Below are positions 35,523-50,000 of a stretch of 64,000 nucleotides of DNA, piece after piece. The DNA comes from Lithospermum erythrorhizon. Its lineage: Eukaryota > Streptophyta > Magnoliopsida > Boraginales > Boraginaceae. The stretch's first letter is position 1. Each line of letters opens with the position of its first letter. The position numbers and the translations under genes were made by a program. The DNA is taken from contig JADFUC010000184.1 of NCBI GenBank assembly GCA_019722365.1, positions 62,001 to 126,000 on the forward strand. The letters are read 5' to 3'. Under the pieces are notes generated by a model, which was not told where the DNA came from, ran no database searches, and saw only the letters and a list, made by a program, of their open reading frames with translations.

Positions 35523-38500
35523 CAGCAACTAATGTGTGTTGTAGAATCGACGTTGTTTACTCGTTATTTACATAATTTAGATACAACACTTGGATACTTT
35601 CTTAAATATAATGATGTTCTTGATTAGTATCTGCAACGAAATAATTGTTATTGTTATATGTTTTAGCTAGCTTATTACGACAATTTTTATTTCAGCTAAG
35701 CATTGCTTATTGTTTATGGACTACCCACGGTTTAGTCATTTGCTAGTAAAAAATTAAATTAGCAGATTACTCGTACCAACTGTTTATTTTTTCATAAAAA
35801 AAATCAAGTGTTCATGAAATATTTATTTTGTAACAATTTTCATTTCCCAGGTGACCTCTTTTTTATTTATTTATAATTAATGCATAAAACTTCAAATATT
35901 CATTACATCAGTTTTGGTATTTTTAATGATGCCATAAAAAATACAATTTATGGAATTGAAAGTACTAATTGTTACATGAAGCAATTCAAAAACACCTCCT
36001 ACTGAGGCCGAAACCAAAATAATACGAAAACATGTAAGCAATTCTTCATTCTTCATTTCTCTCCATTCGTTGCTCGCTTTTTGGACTCGTAAGTTTCCAC
36101 TCCAAAACTCCGCGATTTAAATTATTGTTGACAAGAATAGAACGATTACTATAATTTTTTATTAGCTTGCATGCAAATAAGATGAACTCTCCACAAGCGC
36201 CCAAATTAATCCTAAGTGACCTTTTGTCAATATATCACTTGCTACTAAATAATCCCTGGCATACCACCTGGCTGAAATAATCGCTATTGGCCACCCGCCT
36301 CAGAATTGATGAGAATTCGAACTCCCCGCAGGGATGTAAACGAGGAAGCTCAAATGTACCGGACATCATGATATCCCAACAGATGCACTTACGTGATAAG
36401 TGATTTCAGAATGACGCTCTAATGACAAAAATGATCAAGCTTTTCATCAAGTAGTTAAATACTTATACGAAGTTTTGTATATTCGGTTTAAAAAATCAAT
36501 TAGAATATTAAATCTTTAATGTTTTGAATTCCCGATTACCAATCAATCTAATTATTATTTTCTATCTTTTGCTTGTATATACTTTATTCTTAATATGCAT
36601 AAGACTTATGTACTTTGCATTCTAAAAAGAACTTTCACTTATGAATTTTAATGATTGATTTTTAAAATTTAAACTTAAATATTCGTATAATATCTCCATT
36701 TTGATCATATATGAATTACTTTCATGTACATATTTTGTTATTCAGGTTCGACGTGATAACATATAAGTGTGTAGTGTGTATTATCTATTTTCATTAATAT
36801 TTTGATACAAATATAAAGTTAAACAGATGAATTATTATTCCAAAAGTAGATTAACTATTTATTAAATATAGGCCTTTCAATTAAATTGAAATGGAGTTAG
36901 TATATGTTTGTATAATATTTGGTAACACTTTATCATATGCTAGTATTATTAATGTGATTTACTATTAACATAATAAGTTTGATTCTAGTCAAAATTATGT
37001 CTTTTGTTTCAAACATGTTACTCCGTAGAATACAATAAACCACATTATGAAGCTCTCTCAAGGAGATTGTTCATCTTGTTGTTCAATGGTCCAAATTCAT
37101 AAATTTCGTGACCTTAAAATTCTTAAACTTCGTGACCTTGAATCAATATGCATTATTAGATCAAAATTATAATGATACTATTAAAATAAGGTGAAATTTA
37201 AACTCGGTTAATCTAAATCAAATTGCAGCTGAACGGCATCACCGATCAAGAGAAAGATGACTAATTAAATAAAAAAAATAATGAATTGGGCTGAACCTAT
37301 AACTAATTTAGGTTATAAACCCTAGCAAGGAGCATCACCGCCTATAAAACCTCTTTCGATGGTGACATTTATCATATATATTTTCGTGTTTTATTTGATT
37401 AGAAAATAGTTTTATGTTTTATTTAATTTTTTGGTATTATGAGGAATGTGATGAGGATTAATTGTCGCCCCAGTCTTACTTGTACAATAAATTGGTACAA
37501 TTTGGTGATTGACTTTTATAACTTCTGATTCCTTTTTATTTATTTTAAATATATTGTTTAAGTAAATAATTGTGCAAGGAGATATGAGGATACATATCCA
37601 CCTATTCTGCTATTTCAGTGATGAATGATTACATGCACTACCATCTGATCTCTTTATCAATATACACCCAATAGGGATTCATTTTTTATTCCATTAAATG
37701 GGATCGATGTTATCAATATTCAGTCGTCCTATAGTTTTATGTTATGTCATTTTAATTAATTTAAACCAAACTAATTTTTGTTTTGTTAATTAATCTATAT
37801 GATTTGCAATCTGGGATGAGAATTTGCCTATTTTTACTGAGTAAACAGTGATTATTGCAATAAATTATCACCATCTTTCGGCTGAGATTGTAATTTAAAT
37901 ATTAAAATATTTATGAACAATTTTTTATTTTTTTGTAAATTGTTTGAAATTTAATGAATTTGCCCATAGTATCTAATGCTCAGTCTAAATTATGTTGCTG
38001 GGTGTTTCGTTTCAGGGCATAAATTAAAATTAAACAGATCTTGCGACACAGTTAGCTAATTTATTACAAGCTCTCTGTTACTATAAAGCTGCTCACATTT
38101 TATGTAACGTTTTCTAGTACTTAGTTTTGTTCAAGTTCAATTTCATGAATAGATCGTGTGATATATTTTGTGTAATAATTTATTTGAAAATTTTGGAAAA
38201 ATGCCACCATTTGTCGCAATTGTTAAAAATTTATCACTGTTATTATTTTTTGGCCTAACTTCCACCTTTGCAAAAATATTAAAATGCAGCTCCATATTTA
38301 TTTTTGCAGGGGTGTCGTTTAGGCTAATAAAAAATCAGGATGGTAGATTTAAAAATGGTGTTGTATTTCTTCCAAATTTCTTTAATTTATTTTATAATCT
38401 GTTAATTTTATGATGTGTATATTATTTGTTTGTATTTTAAAAACTAGAAATAAAACACATTATGTTATTAACAACGACATATAATAAAGATTGTTACATA

Positions 38501-39497
38501 AAGTGCAATAGAGTCAAGCTTATGGTTGTGAGAAGATGTATGTATAATGGCAAAAAATAAGCCAATTTGCAGAGCAAGGTCATGTATTAAAATTGATGGT
38601 TTACTTGCATTGAAGGTTGGCAATATCAAAAAACACTGCGATTCTCCGTGCCTATCAAATTTTATTTCGATTTTGATTATGGCCTCGAACAAGTCGCCAC
38701 ATATTTTAATTATAATTTATGTGTTATTTATTATAGTTTGGATGAATTTGTCATAACACAAAGCCTCGAACAACCAAGAACGATGTCCACATTGAAGTAC
38801 AAACTACAAAGTATAATACATGATTCTTATGGTTATGTTGATGAATTGATTTTGTAAATTTTATCTGCTTCATGTAAAAGATTTGATTATGCAGTTGATA
38901 CTTATTCTTTAATATTCTTTGGTTTAAAGTTTAATAAGCAACTGTCATTGGCAAGATGATGAAAGAAGTAATTCATCTTAATTATTATGTTTATGTTACA
39001 TTAATCAATATAGAATTCTTACATTGTTTTTTGATCATCAATCTTAGTTGATAAAAAGTGATGTCCATTGTTACAAACAATCATGGAATAAATGCATCTT
39101 CTTCTATCCATAAAAAAACTCTAGAGATTCAAGTATTTTCAGTCTTAATTTTGCTTCAAGAACACATGAAGAATATCACTTTCTTCCTATTTAACTATAC
39201 AAATCATATCCAATAATAAGGTATCATTCCAAGGGGAAAGTCTAGAATTGAATACAAGAATCTCAACTTAAATGCCAAACCTTGAATATGAAGCATCACT
39301 TTACAACCCACAGACATCTTTTGATCAAAGCAGCCTTACAAGAAAAGAACCAGAACCTTATGAATGCTAAATAACACTTGCAAGAAGATCATGCATTTAC
39401 CCAAAACATTTTAGCTTCCCTAGAAAAAAACAAACTCCCTCTCTTTAGCTATTGGCGACCGGCTGCCTTCATCCTGTATTGTTCCTTGTAGAAAAAA
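35523..39497. other. Intergenic stretch between PRP39-like and PM19-like genes
   Basis: The first about 200 bp are the 3' flank of the PRP39-like gene. The remainder is AT-rich. ORFs at 38168-38857 are short, overlap one another in different frames and match nothing I know. A MITE relic core, TTTACTATTAACATAATAAG, lies near 36958. A GAATTCGAACTCC box near 36310 may mark an old SINE on the minus strand. Bases about 39350-39497 should contain the PM19-like promoter and 5' UTR. Confidence 0.5.
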
Positions 39498-40246
39498 ATG
39501 GCAGGAGAGCAACTAAAAGGTGTTGCATCAATGCTTCTAGTGCTCAACTTTTGCATGTATGCAATAGTTCTAGGGATTGGTGGCTGGGCTATAAACAAAT
39601 CTATTGATCATGGTTTCATAATTGGTAAGACTATAGTACAAAAGGGTTTCCCTATCATCCCTTTGGCAATCATATATAGCTTTTTAATGTTACAAATCTA
39701 CAACAGGTCAGGGACTTGAGCTACCGGCACACTTCTCACCTATATACTTCCCAATGGGAAATGCAGCCACTGGATTTTTCGTCACATTTGCACTAATTGC
39801 CGGTGTTGTTGGCATCGCTTCTTTGATTGCGGGGATTAATCATCTCCGATCCTGGAGTGCCGATAGCGCTCCAGGAGCTTCTTCGGCTGCATTCATCGCT
39901 TGGGCTCTCACTCTCCTCGCCATGGGGTAAACAATTGATAAACGGAACATCTAATATCAAGGCAGAGTTTCTTGATATGTTAACAACAAATAAATCTAAA
40001 ATTGTGTCTTTCTTTTGCAGCTTTGCTTGGAAGGAGATAGACATTGGTGCCAGAAATTCCCGCCTGGTTAGCGAGCAGTCGATAATCGATACTCAAAAGC
40101 TATCATTTATGAAACAGTTTAAAATTTATGGCTATTTACATACATCTTTCTTCTCATTGCAGAGGACAATGGAAGCTTTCATGATAATACTATCAGCCAC
40201 TCAGCTTTTCTACATAGCTGCTATTCATGGAGCTTCAAGGAGATAA
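39498..40246 (+). CDS. AWPM-19/PM19-like plasma-membrane protein
   Basis: Four exons (39498-39624, 39707-39926, 40021-40066 and 40163-40246) join in frame to 158 residues with clean GT-AG borders. The protein starts MAGEQLKGVASMLLVLNFCM and has four hydrophobic segments, about residues 8-32, 59-84, 101-118 and 134-155. Family motifs include ELPAHFSPIYFPMGNAATGF and FAWKEIDIGARNSRLRTMEA. AWPM-19 proteins are plasma-membrane proteins that accumulate with ABA, cold or drought and in seeds. Roles in membrane stability or ABA transport have been proposed; this is family knowledge, not visible here. Length and motifs are those of a complete gene. I did not find a convincing ABRE in the short upstream region I checked. 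Confidence 0.93.
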
Positions 40247-41053
40247 ATATGAATCATGTGCCACTTAAATGTAATATTGTGCCAGTCTTGCTCTTTGTGC
40301 GAGGTTTAATATTTCTCATATTCCATTTTTCATTCACTAAAATATGTAACATATATTGAAATTTTACATGTAAATTTGTGTGGTTTTGGATAGTTGGTTA
40401 CACATTGTGTGCCTCTCTGTTACAACCATCTCGCTCACATGTGCCATATCAAGAAGACATAGTTGATTATGAGTTTCAGTCGTAACACACAATACAATAG
40501 ACAGGCATGATATGAAGGAAACATAGATTATCAATTCATGTCGTCTGAAGAAACCAATATCCGGATGAATCAAATCTAACAATATGAATTTCAAAACCAA
40601 ATTCTCTACACAAGTATTGGAATCCACAGAAACAAAAAATGTAAATAGCACAAAATAACTAGGCACTGCAAAATCCGGAAGACAGTACAAAAGAAACAAT
40701 CGAATTTTAGCTGCTTCCTAATAACATAAAATTTTAAGGAACTTTATATTGTGTACAGTAAAGCCATATGTGCATTATTGCTGAAGAGAATTGTCACACC
40801 TATGATGGGGAACTCCTTGGTAGTATAGTTTAAGCTCTTGTTCCATTCAAGCTGCTTTGTGCTCAGATCCTATATTATACGAAGCATATCGCATCAAATT
40901 CAGTTTCGTTTTTTAGTACGTGAATAGAAGGGGAAGAAAGATATGTGTTTTTGAATATACATACGTCGGTAAGAACTTAACCAGCCATTTTCAAAGTATT
41001 CAAAACATAGGGACGCACATTTTGAAGTATGAAAAGCAAGAAATAACCTCCAA
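40247..41053. other. Convergent intergenic region
   Basis: This is the 3' flank shared by the plus-strand PM19-like gene and the minus-strand acidic-protein gene. No exon is evident. ORFs at 40364-40699 and 40900-41142 lack motifs, and the second partly overlaps the real last exon of the minus-strand gene in another frame. Confidence 0.5.
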
Positions 41054-42855
41054 TTATCTACTAGTGCCTGTAAATGCCTCAAAAAGTCCACAGCAACTCT
41101 TCCAAGAAGTCGATTGATCTGGTCGAATAGCTGAGGCCACACCCTGCTAATAGGTAATAAACAAAAAAGGTTACTAGATTTATGTCAAATCTAGAGTAGG
41201 ACCAACTCTTCAAACAAAATTAACAAGAAAAGCAAGTTACAACACCTGGCTATGTTCAGCATCTTCAGTTGTGTCAACTCTTGGGGGATTATATGAGAGC
41301 GTTAATTTTTCTTCGTTTTTATTGACTGCAGATTCTGTTGCATGACTTGCATCTGAAGTTGCTGCGACAATGATATTTTCATACTTCCCATTGTCTGGTG
41401 CCAACTCCTTCGTAATTTCAAGTTGTGTAGAGGTGTCTTCATCCTTAACCTCTGGTGTAGGCCCCTTTGCGACTTCACGTAGTCTGCCACTTTCTTCGAG
41501 TACACTCAACTTCGCCTCATCTTTATCCTTTTGGCCCAATTCAACATCAGGAGTAACAGAACTATCAGCTGAAGCTCCAGAATCCACAGTAACCTTCTCA
41601 TTTAGTAGCGCGATGTTTCCTTCCCCAGATTCAGATACACATTCTGTTACAGGATCATCCAACTTAGTCACAGGAGTGGTATGTGTAACTTCAATAGGTC
41701 CATCAGCTATCGTAACATCTGCCTCAACCAGATCAACCACAGGGGCATTTTCCACAATCATTATGTTCTTCTCAACTTCTAGAGAACCATCATCCGAATC
41801 ACTACTGCTGCCACTGCTAGATGAGTCTCCCTTCTTCTCATCAAATCCATCGCCAGCCTTTGATTCCCCCCCAACCAGAACACTGTCACCGTTCTTCCCT
41901 GTCGCTTTCTCCACTCCAAGACCACCATTTTTCACATCTTCAGTAGGTTTCTCAACTCCCTCCACACCCTCAGTATTGTGACCTCCTTCGATTTCACGAT
42001 TCTTTAAATCTTCATCTCCTACCATATTTTGGTCCATTTCCAAGCATAAGGACAAAGTCAATCCAATTAGATACACAGCTATAAGCCAAGCTAAATACTA
42101 ATGAACACAGACAGGTCATATATAGAGCACAACTTATCATAGCTGTAAATTTGTTGAACCACTAGGCCTTGTCAACATAAGTACTAATATATCAATCAAG
42201 AAATTAATACTCCAACTAACAAAGTTATGACCTTTACAGCAAAATTCCTCTATCAGGGTAACCATCAACATATATAAGATTAAAGACATTCCAACACAAC
42301 AATCACACTTTATTGCTAAAACAGATAGCTAACTTTAGATAAAAGGGAAGCAATAAGATAAACAATCAATCAAAACAAAAGGGCAGGCCTACAAAGGCAC
42401 GTTCAATAAGTAAAATGCCAGATGCGTTTGTAGGGATTAGATTCAGACAACATTAAAATCCCATCAAGGAGTAACATATACACCAAATCATTATACACCC
42501 CTATATATACCCAAGTACTTTTTAGTTTGATAAACTAAAGGCTAGGTCGGGAAAACTCCGCTATGACGAAAGTTCCTTTAGCCCATAAATTATTACACCT
42601 TACAAGATATCCAAGTAGAAAAACATGCTCAATAATTAAAACGGGATGATTCACACATAATAAAAATGCCACCTTTATAAAAATACCATCAAGGAGTAAC
42701 ATATACATCAAATCATTAAATCAAAATACACCCTCATGTATATACATAAGTATACCTTGAGTAGATGAAGTAGTAGAGCTTGTGTTAGCAGATAAAGGGG
42801 TCACTTTTTCCTGCTTTTTCTTGGCAGCTTTTCTCTTCCTAGCACCAGAAGGCAT
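41054..42855 (-). CDS. Acidic plant-specific protein with basic N terminus and conserved WKSCCGLFE tail, unknown function
   Basis: Three minus-strand exons (42756-42855, 41246-42018 and 41054-41143) join in frame to 320 residues. The start MPSGARKRKAAKKKQEK is a strongly basic, possibly nuclear-targeting segment. The centre (about residues 35-290) is acidic, rich in Glu/Asp/Ser/Val/Thr and probably disordered, with a Ser/Asp run (SSSSGSSSDSDDG). The last exon encodes STSWKSCCGLFEAFTGTSR, which I recall as the conserved end of a family of uncharacterised plant proteins beginning MPSGA(K/R)KRKAA. I chose the second-exon acceptor at 42018 because it keeps phase. Upstream in-frame MDQ codons lie in the intron under this model. 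No function can be assigned. Confidence 0.8.
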
Positions 42856-44036
42856 CTTCTTGTCCTAAATCAGTATCACCAAATCACCAAAATCAATCAA
42901 ATTATTAAAAGGGTTATCTCAAAATCAAGAATTTTTTTTAATTAAAAGGGTTATCTCAAAATCAAGAAATAAATCATATCACATAATCTATCTCTTTAGT
43001 GTATATACTATATAGTCCTATGAAATAATATGAGTTTATATGAAGTAGATGCATTTGTAACTTGTGGAGTGCGTTACAAAGAATTATTTTTGTTGTTTGG
43101 ATTTTTATTTATTTAATATTAATAATTATGAAATGATATAATATATGAGTTGAATAATAATTGAATGAGTAGCTGGACTGATACGTGACATTTGGTGTAT
43201 GGGATCTTCTGGGATTCAAAGAATCCACTTGTAGCCTCACCTTTGGCTCTTGGTTTTATGTCAATAACTAGAATTCAGAATCTTGTTATTACAATAATAA
43301 TTAAATGTATATATATACTTTGAAGTAATTTATTTTAATTGTTGCTTCATTTTTGTAAAGGAAGAATGAAGCAATAATTAATATCTTCAATTCATTTTAA
43401 TTATTTCTTCATTTTTGTAATAATTTTTTATCATCAACTAAATTTTAGTTATATTAAAAGAAAATAATATGGAGTACTATGTAAAATTTTAGTTATAAAA
43501 TTGACTATGGTCTTACCATAAAATAAATATTAGCTAAATGTAAAAAATTATGTACGACAAGTTTATAATGGGAGTCAATTCATTTAGATAGTTAAGCAAA
43601 CATTACATTAATAATGTTAGGATAAATTTATTATTTAAAAAATTTATTTATGTTGGGATCGAAAAGGACGAACGTGTAATGTGTAATGTCACATATTCAC
43701 GTTATATAGAGCTATGCCTATATATAATGCATACATGACTGTTTTGCCGTTGTTCTGGAGTTTTTTCATGTAATGAGTTAAAGAAAAGCAAACAAACTTA
43801 GCTTTACATTAATGCAAATGTGTTTTAACTGATGATACTCTCTACTGTACTCATTTGATTGATTACACCAGTTGGGACCAAAGCAATGGAAAGGACTGTT
43901 TAGCCTTGTCATGTATAGTAACTATGCTTTGTTTATATAAGCCTAATGATGCTTAAAAGACCTCCTTAAAGAGATGATATCTTTTTGATTTCATGTCTAA
44001 GTCTATATAAGTTGATACAAAAAATGATAATATTCT
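42856..44036. other. Intergenic region with a short tandem duplication
   Basis: The region contains the upstream flank of the acidic-protein gene and the 3' flank of the ABCB gene. At 42915-42968, AAAAGGGTTATCTCAAAATC is repeated directly about 37 bp apart in the leader or promoter of the acidic-protein gene. No other gene is visible. Confidence 0.5.
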
Positions 44037-47000
44037 TCATGATTGCTTCATCATGAAGTGTTGAACCATAGAGCCATAAGTCCCATTTGGTGTACTCATA
44101 AGCTGATCATGATGCCCTTGCTCAATGATAACACCATCTCTTATAAATGCAATAGTGTCACTCCCTTTGATTGATGATAGCTGGTGGGTCACCATTATAG
44201 TTGTCTTGTTCATTGAAAGACTAATGCCCAACAATGCTTCTTGAACAATATTGGTTGACTCTGTATCTAAAGCACTTGTTACCTCATCTAGCAATAAGAT
44301 TTTAGGATCTTTCGCTATGGCTCTCGCGATTGCAATTCTCTGCTTTTGTCCACCAGATAATTGAGCCCCTCGATCTCCAATTAGAGTGTCATAGCCTTGC
44401 GGCAATGCTGAAATAAATTGGTGGGCATTCGCTGTATTCGCTGCTGCAATGATTTCTTCTCTTGCTATCTCCCCTTGTTTGCCATAAGATATATTGGCAA
44501 GAATGGTATCATCAAATAATATTGGTTCCTGACTCACTAGACCAATTTGTTGTCTCAACCATCTTAGGTTGAACTTTTGTATGTTTATTCCATCCAATAG
44601 TATCGAGCCTGAGTTTACTTCATAAAACCTCTCCAGCAGCTTGATTATTGTTGATTTTCCATTTCCACTTTCACCAACAAGAACAACAGTCTGCAAAAAG
44701 ATATAACCATGAAGGATCAAACATCCCATCCAATGAGTACTTTCAATATGTCTTCATTCTATAGTATATATAAAATCAAATAGAAATTATTGTTTTTGTT
44801 GTGTAATATACCTTTCCATTTGGGATGCTCAAACACAAGCCACGGAATACTTTTACATCAGGCCGGGATGGATAACTGAAGACGACATTTTGAAATTCTA
44901 TGTTGCCCACAACATTTGGGAGTGATAATAATCCTTCATGAATATTTGCTTTACTACCAAGAATTATCTCAAATACTGAATCCATAATACTTGTGGCTGT
45001 TTTCGTGTATGAAGCTATACCGCTAGCTTCTACCAAACCTATTGCTGAGATTGTCAAAGCCAAGTAAACCTGTTTATGCATGGGTATATGTTTAGGATTA
45101 CAAAAATGAGAATGAAAACAAGAGCGAGGAAGAGGAATGGAGCAATCAAATGAGTTTAAGTACCTTAATAACATCAAGAATCATCGCCTTCTCGTGTTGG
45201 ACCAGAACAGCTCCAGCATAAAAACATAAAGAATTTGCTAAGTAGAATGTGAAACGTGAAAGACCAGCGAACAAGCTACTTATACATCCAATTTTGAACC
45301 GGTACATCAATGTAGCAATAGATTTTCTTTGATACAGATCAATGACCTTATGCTCAGCACAAAATGAAGCCACCGTCTTCATGCTCCAAAAAGCATCACT
45401 AGCGACCTTGCTTTGTTCCTCGTGTAAAGCCTAATGGTGCGAAACACAGATTTCTAAGTACCATCTAGGTTTAGTTAAACTAACGTTCGACTAGCATTAG
45501 GCATCTGATAAAAACTTGAACAAGTTTAATAAAAAAACTCGAGCATTATTTAGGATCAATTTTCATCATTGGGATCAATTGCAAGTTTCTCATTTGATGT
45601 TCAATAAAGAAAGGCCAAGAAAGGGTGAATTATTTTCATTGAATGAGATTGAACAAACTTACCTTAGCATTAGAAACAAACTTGGCAAGAATTTTCATCT
45701 CAGTGGAATTCAGCATCAAGACAACTACAACGAGGGCCAAAACTATGGCTGCTAATGTTGTATTCACAATGAATGACATAAGAATTCCAGCCACAACAGC
45801 AGCAATATTCTGGACCGCCAACGCCAACCCATTACCAAGAAGACTTTGCAATGACAAAGAAATGGCAGATAACCTTGCGCCAACTGCACCACTAATAAGA
45901 CAAGAACCACATATAAGATTGAGTCGAACGAAACAAAAACCTGCATTGTTGAGTTTTGCAAAAGAATATAATAAGGCACCTTGAATTTGCAGGATCATCA
46001 AACCAACTACCATCTTTATGAACAATGGTCTTCAATAAAAAGGCGCAAAGGCGTTTACTCAATTTCCCACTTGCAACACCAAATAAACAGTTTTGGAATA
46101 TTACCACAACCAATGTAATATTACCAAGTGCCACATACATTAGTGCCCAAAACTTTGAATCTCTCTTTAGCTGCTTTTGAGGTTCATAGAACGTCTTAAT
46201 TGATGTAGCGAACAAAAATCCAAATGCTGGAAATGCTAAACCATGTATGCTTGCAGCAATTGATCCAAGGACCAAAATTGCAGACTCCTGTTTACATAAT
46301 CTTGCTAACTTCTTTATTAGTATACACCCATTACTAGAATGCTGTTTATCATTTTTCTTGATATTTTCAATTGTTGTTGTGTTTTTTGTATCATTTTCTT
46401 CAAACATTCTAGATGAGAGTCCAAGTAATTTTCCAAGAGATAGTATCTTTCGTTCCGAATGGATTTTTGGGCCATCCATGTCCAACTTTATCCTATCTCT
46501 TGTGTTATTAGCATCATTTGAGCAAACAAGTTGATAGTAGAGCCCATTGTAATCTTTAGTCAATTCTGAGTGAGTGCCTGCAATATATGTTCAATATCTT
46601 AAGTATTAGTCACAAAAAAATATGTCAGATGAGATTACTTGTGTAAAAATATAATACAAGTCATCAGACATTGATTTGGTATTGACATGTGTAACAAATA
46701 TCCTACTGTGTCATAGAATGTGTCGATGCTGGTACAGTTGATACGAATGATGCTAGCAAATGAAGAAAAGCTACCTTGCTCTATTATTTTTCCATGATGA
46801 ATGACTGCAATGTTATCAGCACTCTCAACATTCGACAAACGGTGAGTTATAACTAATGTTGTCCTGTTTGAAATTAACTTCAAAAGTGTTCCTTGAACAA
46901 TTTGTTCAGACTCAGCATCCAATGCACTAGTTGCTTCATCCAGGAGAAATATTTTAGGATCCCTTAGAATAACCCTAGCAATTGCAAGCCTTTGCTTTTG

Positions 47001-50000
47001 TCCACCTGATAGCTGAGCTCCAAGATCGCCCACCATCGTTTCCAACCCCTGTGAAAGAGAACAATCATGGTAACTACTAGTAATGGTGCCTGCATCTATA
47101 TAGATAACGAACACATATGAATATTGCTTTTTGGATCATCTATTACAAGTTGTTACGCTGATTGAAATCATGATGAGTGTTTACCATTGGTAGATCATCA
47201 ACAAAAGTAGCATTAGCAAATTTGATGGCAGCTTTGATTTCATCAATTGTAGCATCTTCCTTGCCATATGCTATGTTTTCTTTTATTGTAGTAGCAAATA
47301 GTACAGGCTCTTGTCCTACAAGCCCTATTTGTTCCCTAAGCCATTTTATTTGTAATTTCTTCAAGTTAATTCCATCTATAAATATCTCACCACCATCAGG
47401 GTCATAAAACCTCTCTAATAAGTTGATAATTGTTGACTTCCCACATCCACTTTTCCCAACTAAAGCAGTACATTTCCCACTTGGAATATGTAAAGAGAGC
47501 CCATCAAATATTTCAACTTCAGGCCTTGATGGATATCTGAAGTGAACATCTACAAATTCAATTTCACCCTTCACATTCTCCATCACAATCCCCTTAGCAT
47601 TACAAGAATCGATTACAGGTCTGCAGTCAATCGTCTCAAACATTTTATTCAATGTAGCTTGTGTTGCGGCTAATGTACTTATACATGATGATGTTTGACC
47701 CAATGCCCTGATCGAATAAATGATAGAAATGAAGTTAATATCAAGATACTAATCACTCAAGTTTATTTTAAATAATATTACTTAGAATGTGCACATATAT
47801 TATCAGACTACATATACAGCAACATTTTGGTAACTATCGTGGACTAATATGTGACAGTGCCACTATCGGGAATCAATCTGCAACTCGATCCAAGTTAGCG
47901 GACGCAGAGTACTTACATTCCACTGAAGACCATTGCAACTAAGACACTTATGATCTGTCCACCAGTGTAGCCTTTCTCAATTATTAGTTTACAACCATAC
48001 CACATAGCAAGTCCATAACTGCTGAAGACACTGACTGAGACCAAACCAAGGCCTACACCACTCACAAGTCCATGCCGAATAAGACAAGCACTAGCTCTCT
48101 CCAGTCTTATTCTATATTTAGCTATCGCTTCATCTTCCCCATTAAATGCTGTTATCTGACAACATTTTTGTAAATAGAATGATGGTTAATAATGAGTAAT
48201 GCCTTTAATGACCTCTAAAAAGTTACTACTGTATTTGATCTCGGCACTCATGTCCCTCAGGGTTTTTTTTAAGTTGTCGTTTTTAGTAAAATAATTTTTT
48301 ATTAATATCGTTTTTACGTTTTGATATGTTTTATTTTTCTCTTTTTTAAATTAACAAGCAGCCAAATGATATTGTTTAATTGATTATAAATTCTATATTT
48401 TTGATAGAGAATTTTTGGCTTTTAACTTTTTAATCTGCGTCTGAATGTAAAAAGCGATAATTAAAAACAAAAAGTATAACACATGGATTATTGTACTAAT
48501 ATAAACATGTTTCACCTAACTTTAAAAAGACACGGATGTTTGAAAAAGGACATGTATAACTTTTAAGTATATTGTACACAATCATAGTGATAACATAGGC
48601 CAGATTTTTGAGGGAGGCGCACTCCTTCTTTCTTTATAGGGTAAATTTAAATTTATGATAGGCTTAGTCGGCAGTAGGGTAAACCCAGGCCACGGGATGA
48701 CTCAGGGGAGTGGAGTAAAATATATTATGCTATCAACTGATTTAAGAACATAATTGGGAAGTATATGAAATAAAAAGCAATAGTCTTACTGTTTTTATTG
48801 CTCTAATAGTGTCTTCAACAATAGTTTTGGCTTCAGCAAAGGCAGCTTGCATGGTGGTGGATAATCTTGAGATACTAATTGCCACACTTAATCCAGTAAT
48901 TACCAATGCAGGAATTATGGAAACTAAAACCAGAGCAAGAAGCCATCCTTTTATGAAGGCAATGATAAAACTACCAACAAAAGTTGACAAGAGCTGTATA
49001 AATTTCCCCACCTGTGTACAAATTTCATTTTAAATTATAAATTAATGGAAAATCATAAGAGCTAGTTTATATGGTCCTAAACTATTATAATTATTGTAAA
49101 TTAACTTTAGGAAGAAAACCTCATATATTTTTAACATAAGATTCTTTCTCCCATGTATTTTAAAACAGGACCGATTTAATTTGCATATTATTATTAAAAA
49201 AGTGTGAAATAAATCCTTGTAGAAACTGGCCTTCGAGGTTTATGTACGAAATTCTATAAAGTACATATTATTATTAAATTCATGTGACTATATGAGTCTA
49301 TAATGTACTTGTTCATCCAATTATAATCACCGATTGGTATTAGGAACGAAATTTTATGAATTTGTAACATTCGTTTTTAATAAATAATCAACATTCTCTT
49401 GAGTCAACAATTAATTTATACTCCGTATAATTTGATATTTCATCGAAAGTTTGATATCTTTAGATAGTACACAAAATTTAAAATATTATAAAATTTTGAA
49501 TAAGTTATTATTTAAAGTCGAAATTAAGTTATTTTAATACAATAAAGACTATAAGTTAAAAGCTAATAACAATCATAACTTCATTGCAGTAACTTATTAT
49601 AGAAACTCTTGACCCTCGTAAAAGTCTAAAACCTTATCAAAACAAATTAAATATAAGCGTTAAATGAAGAAGGAAAGGCTTTATGAACCTTATCTGAAAT
49701 GGCATCGTGAATGAGAGAGGCATTTGCAGACATCATCCCAATGCCCTTATTATTTGCTACTTCACTATCAAAATATGAGATATCTTGCCTCAATATTGCA
49801 CTCAAATATTCACCTTGAAGACGAACTACTTGTCTTTCTCCAGTTATTGACCAACATAATCCTTCTGCATGCACACAATATAAATTATGCTAACAACCAT
49901 TACAATTTCATAACCTCGACAAGTATTTAGTCCCTCTATTTCAAAATTAATTATTATAATCCATAGTATGAATTTTGAAACTTTAATTTTTCGAGTGAGG

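Noticed and set aside
38168..38857. Cluster of small ORFs between PRP39-like and PM19-like genes
   Set aside because: Overlapping frames on both strands, AT-rich composition, and no motif or splice support.
41370..41981. 203-codon plus-strand ORF rich in Ser/Thr/Pro
   Set aside because: It is the antisense of the acidic-protein coding exon 41246-42018; the composition is that expected of the complement of Glu/Asp/Ser codons.
45643..45984. 113-codon plus-strand ORF
   Set aside because: Antisense of ABCB exons 45663-45891 and the adjoining intron; no family resemblance.
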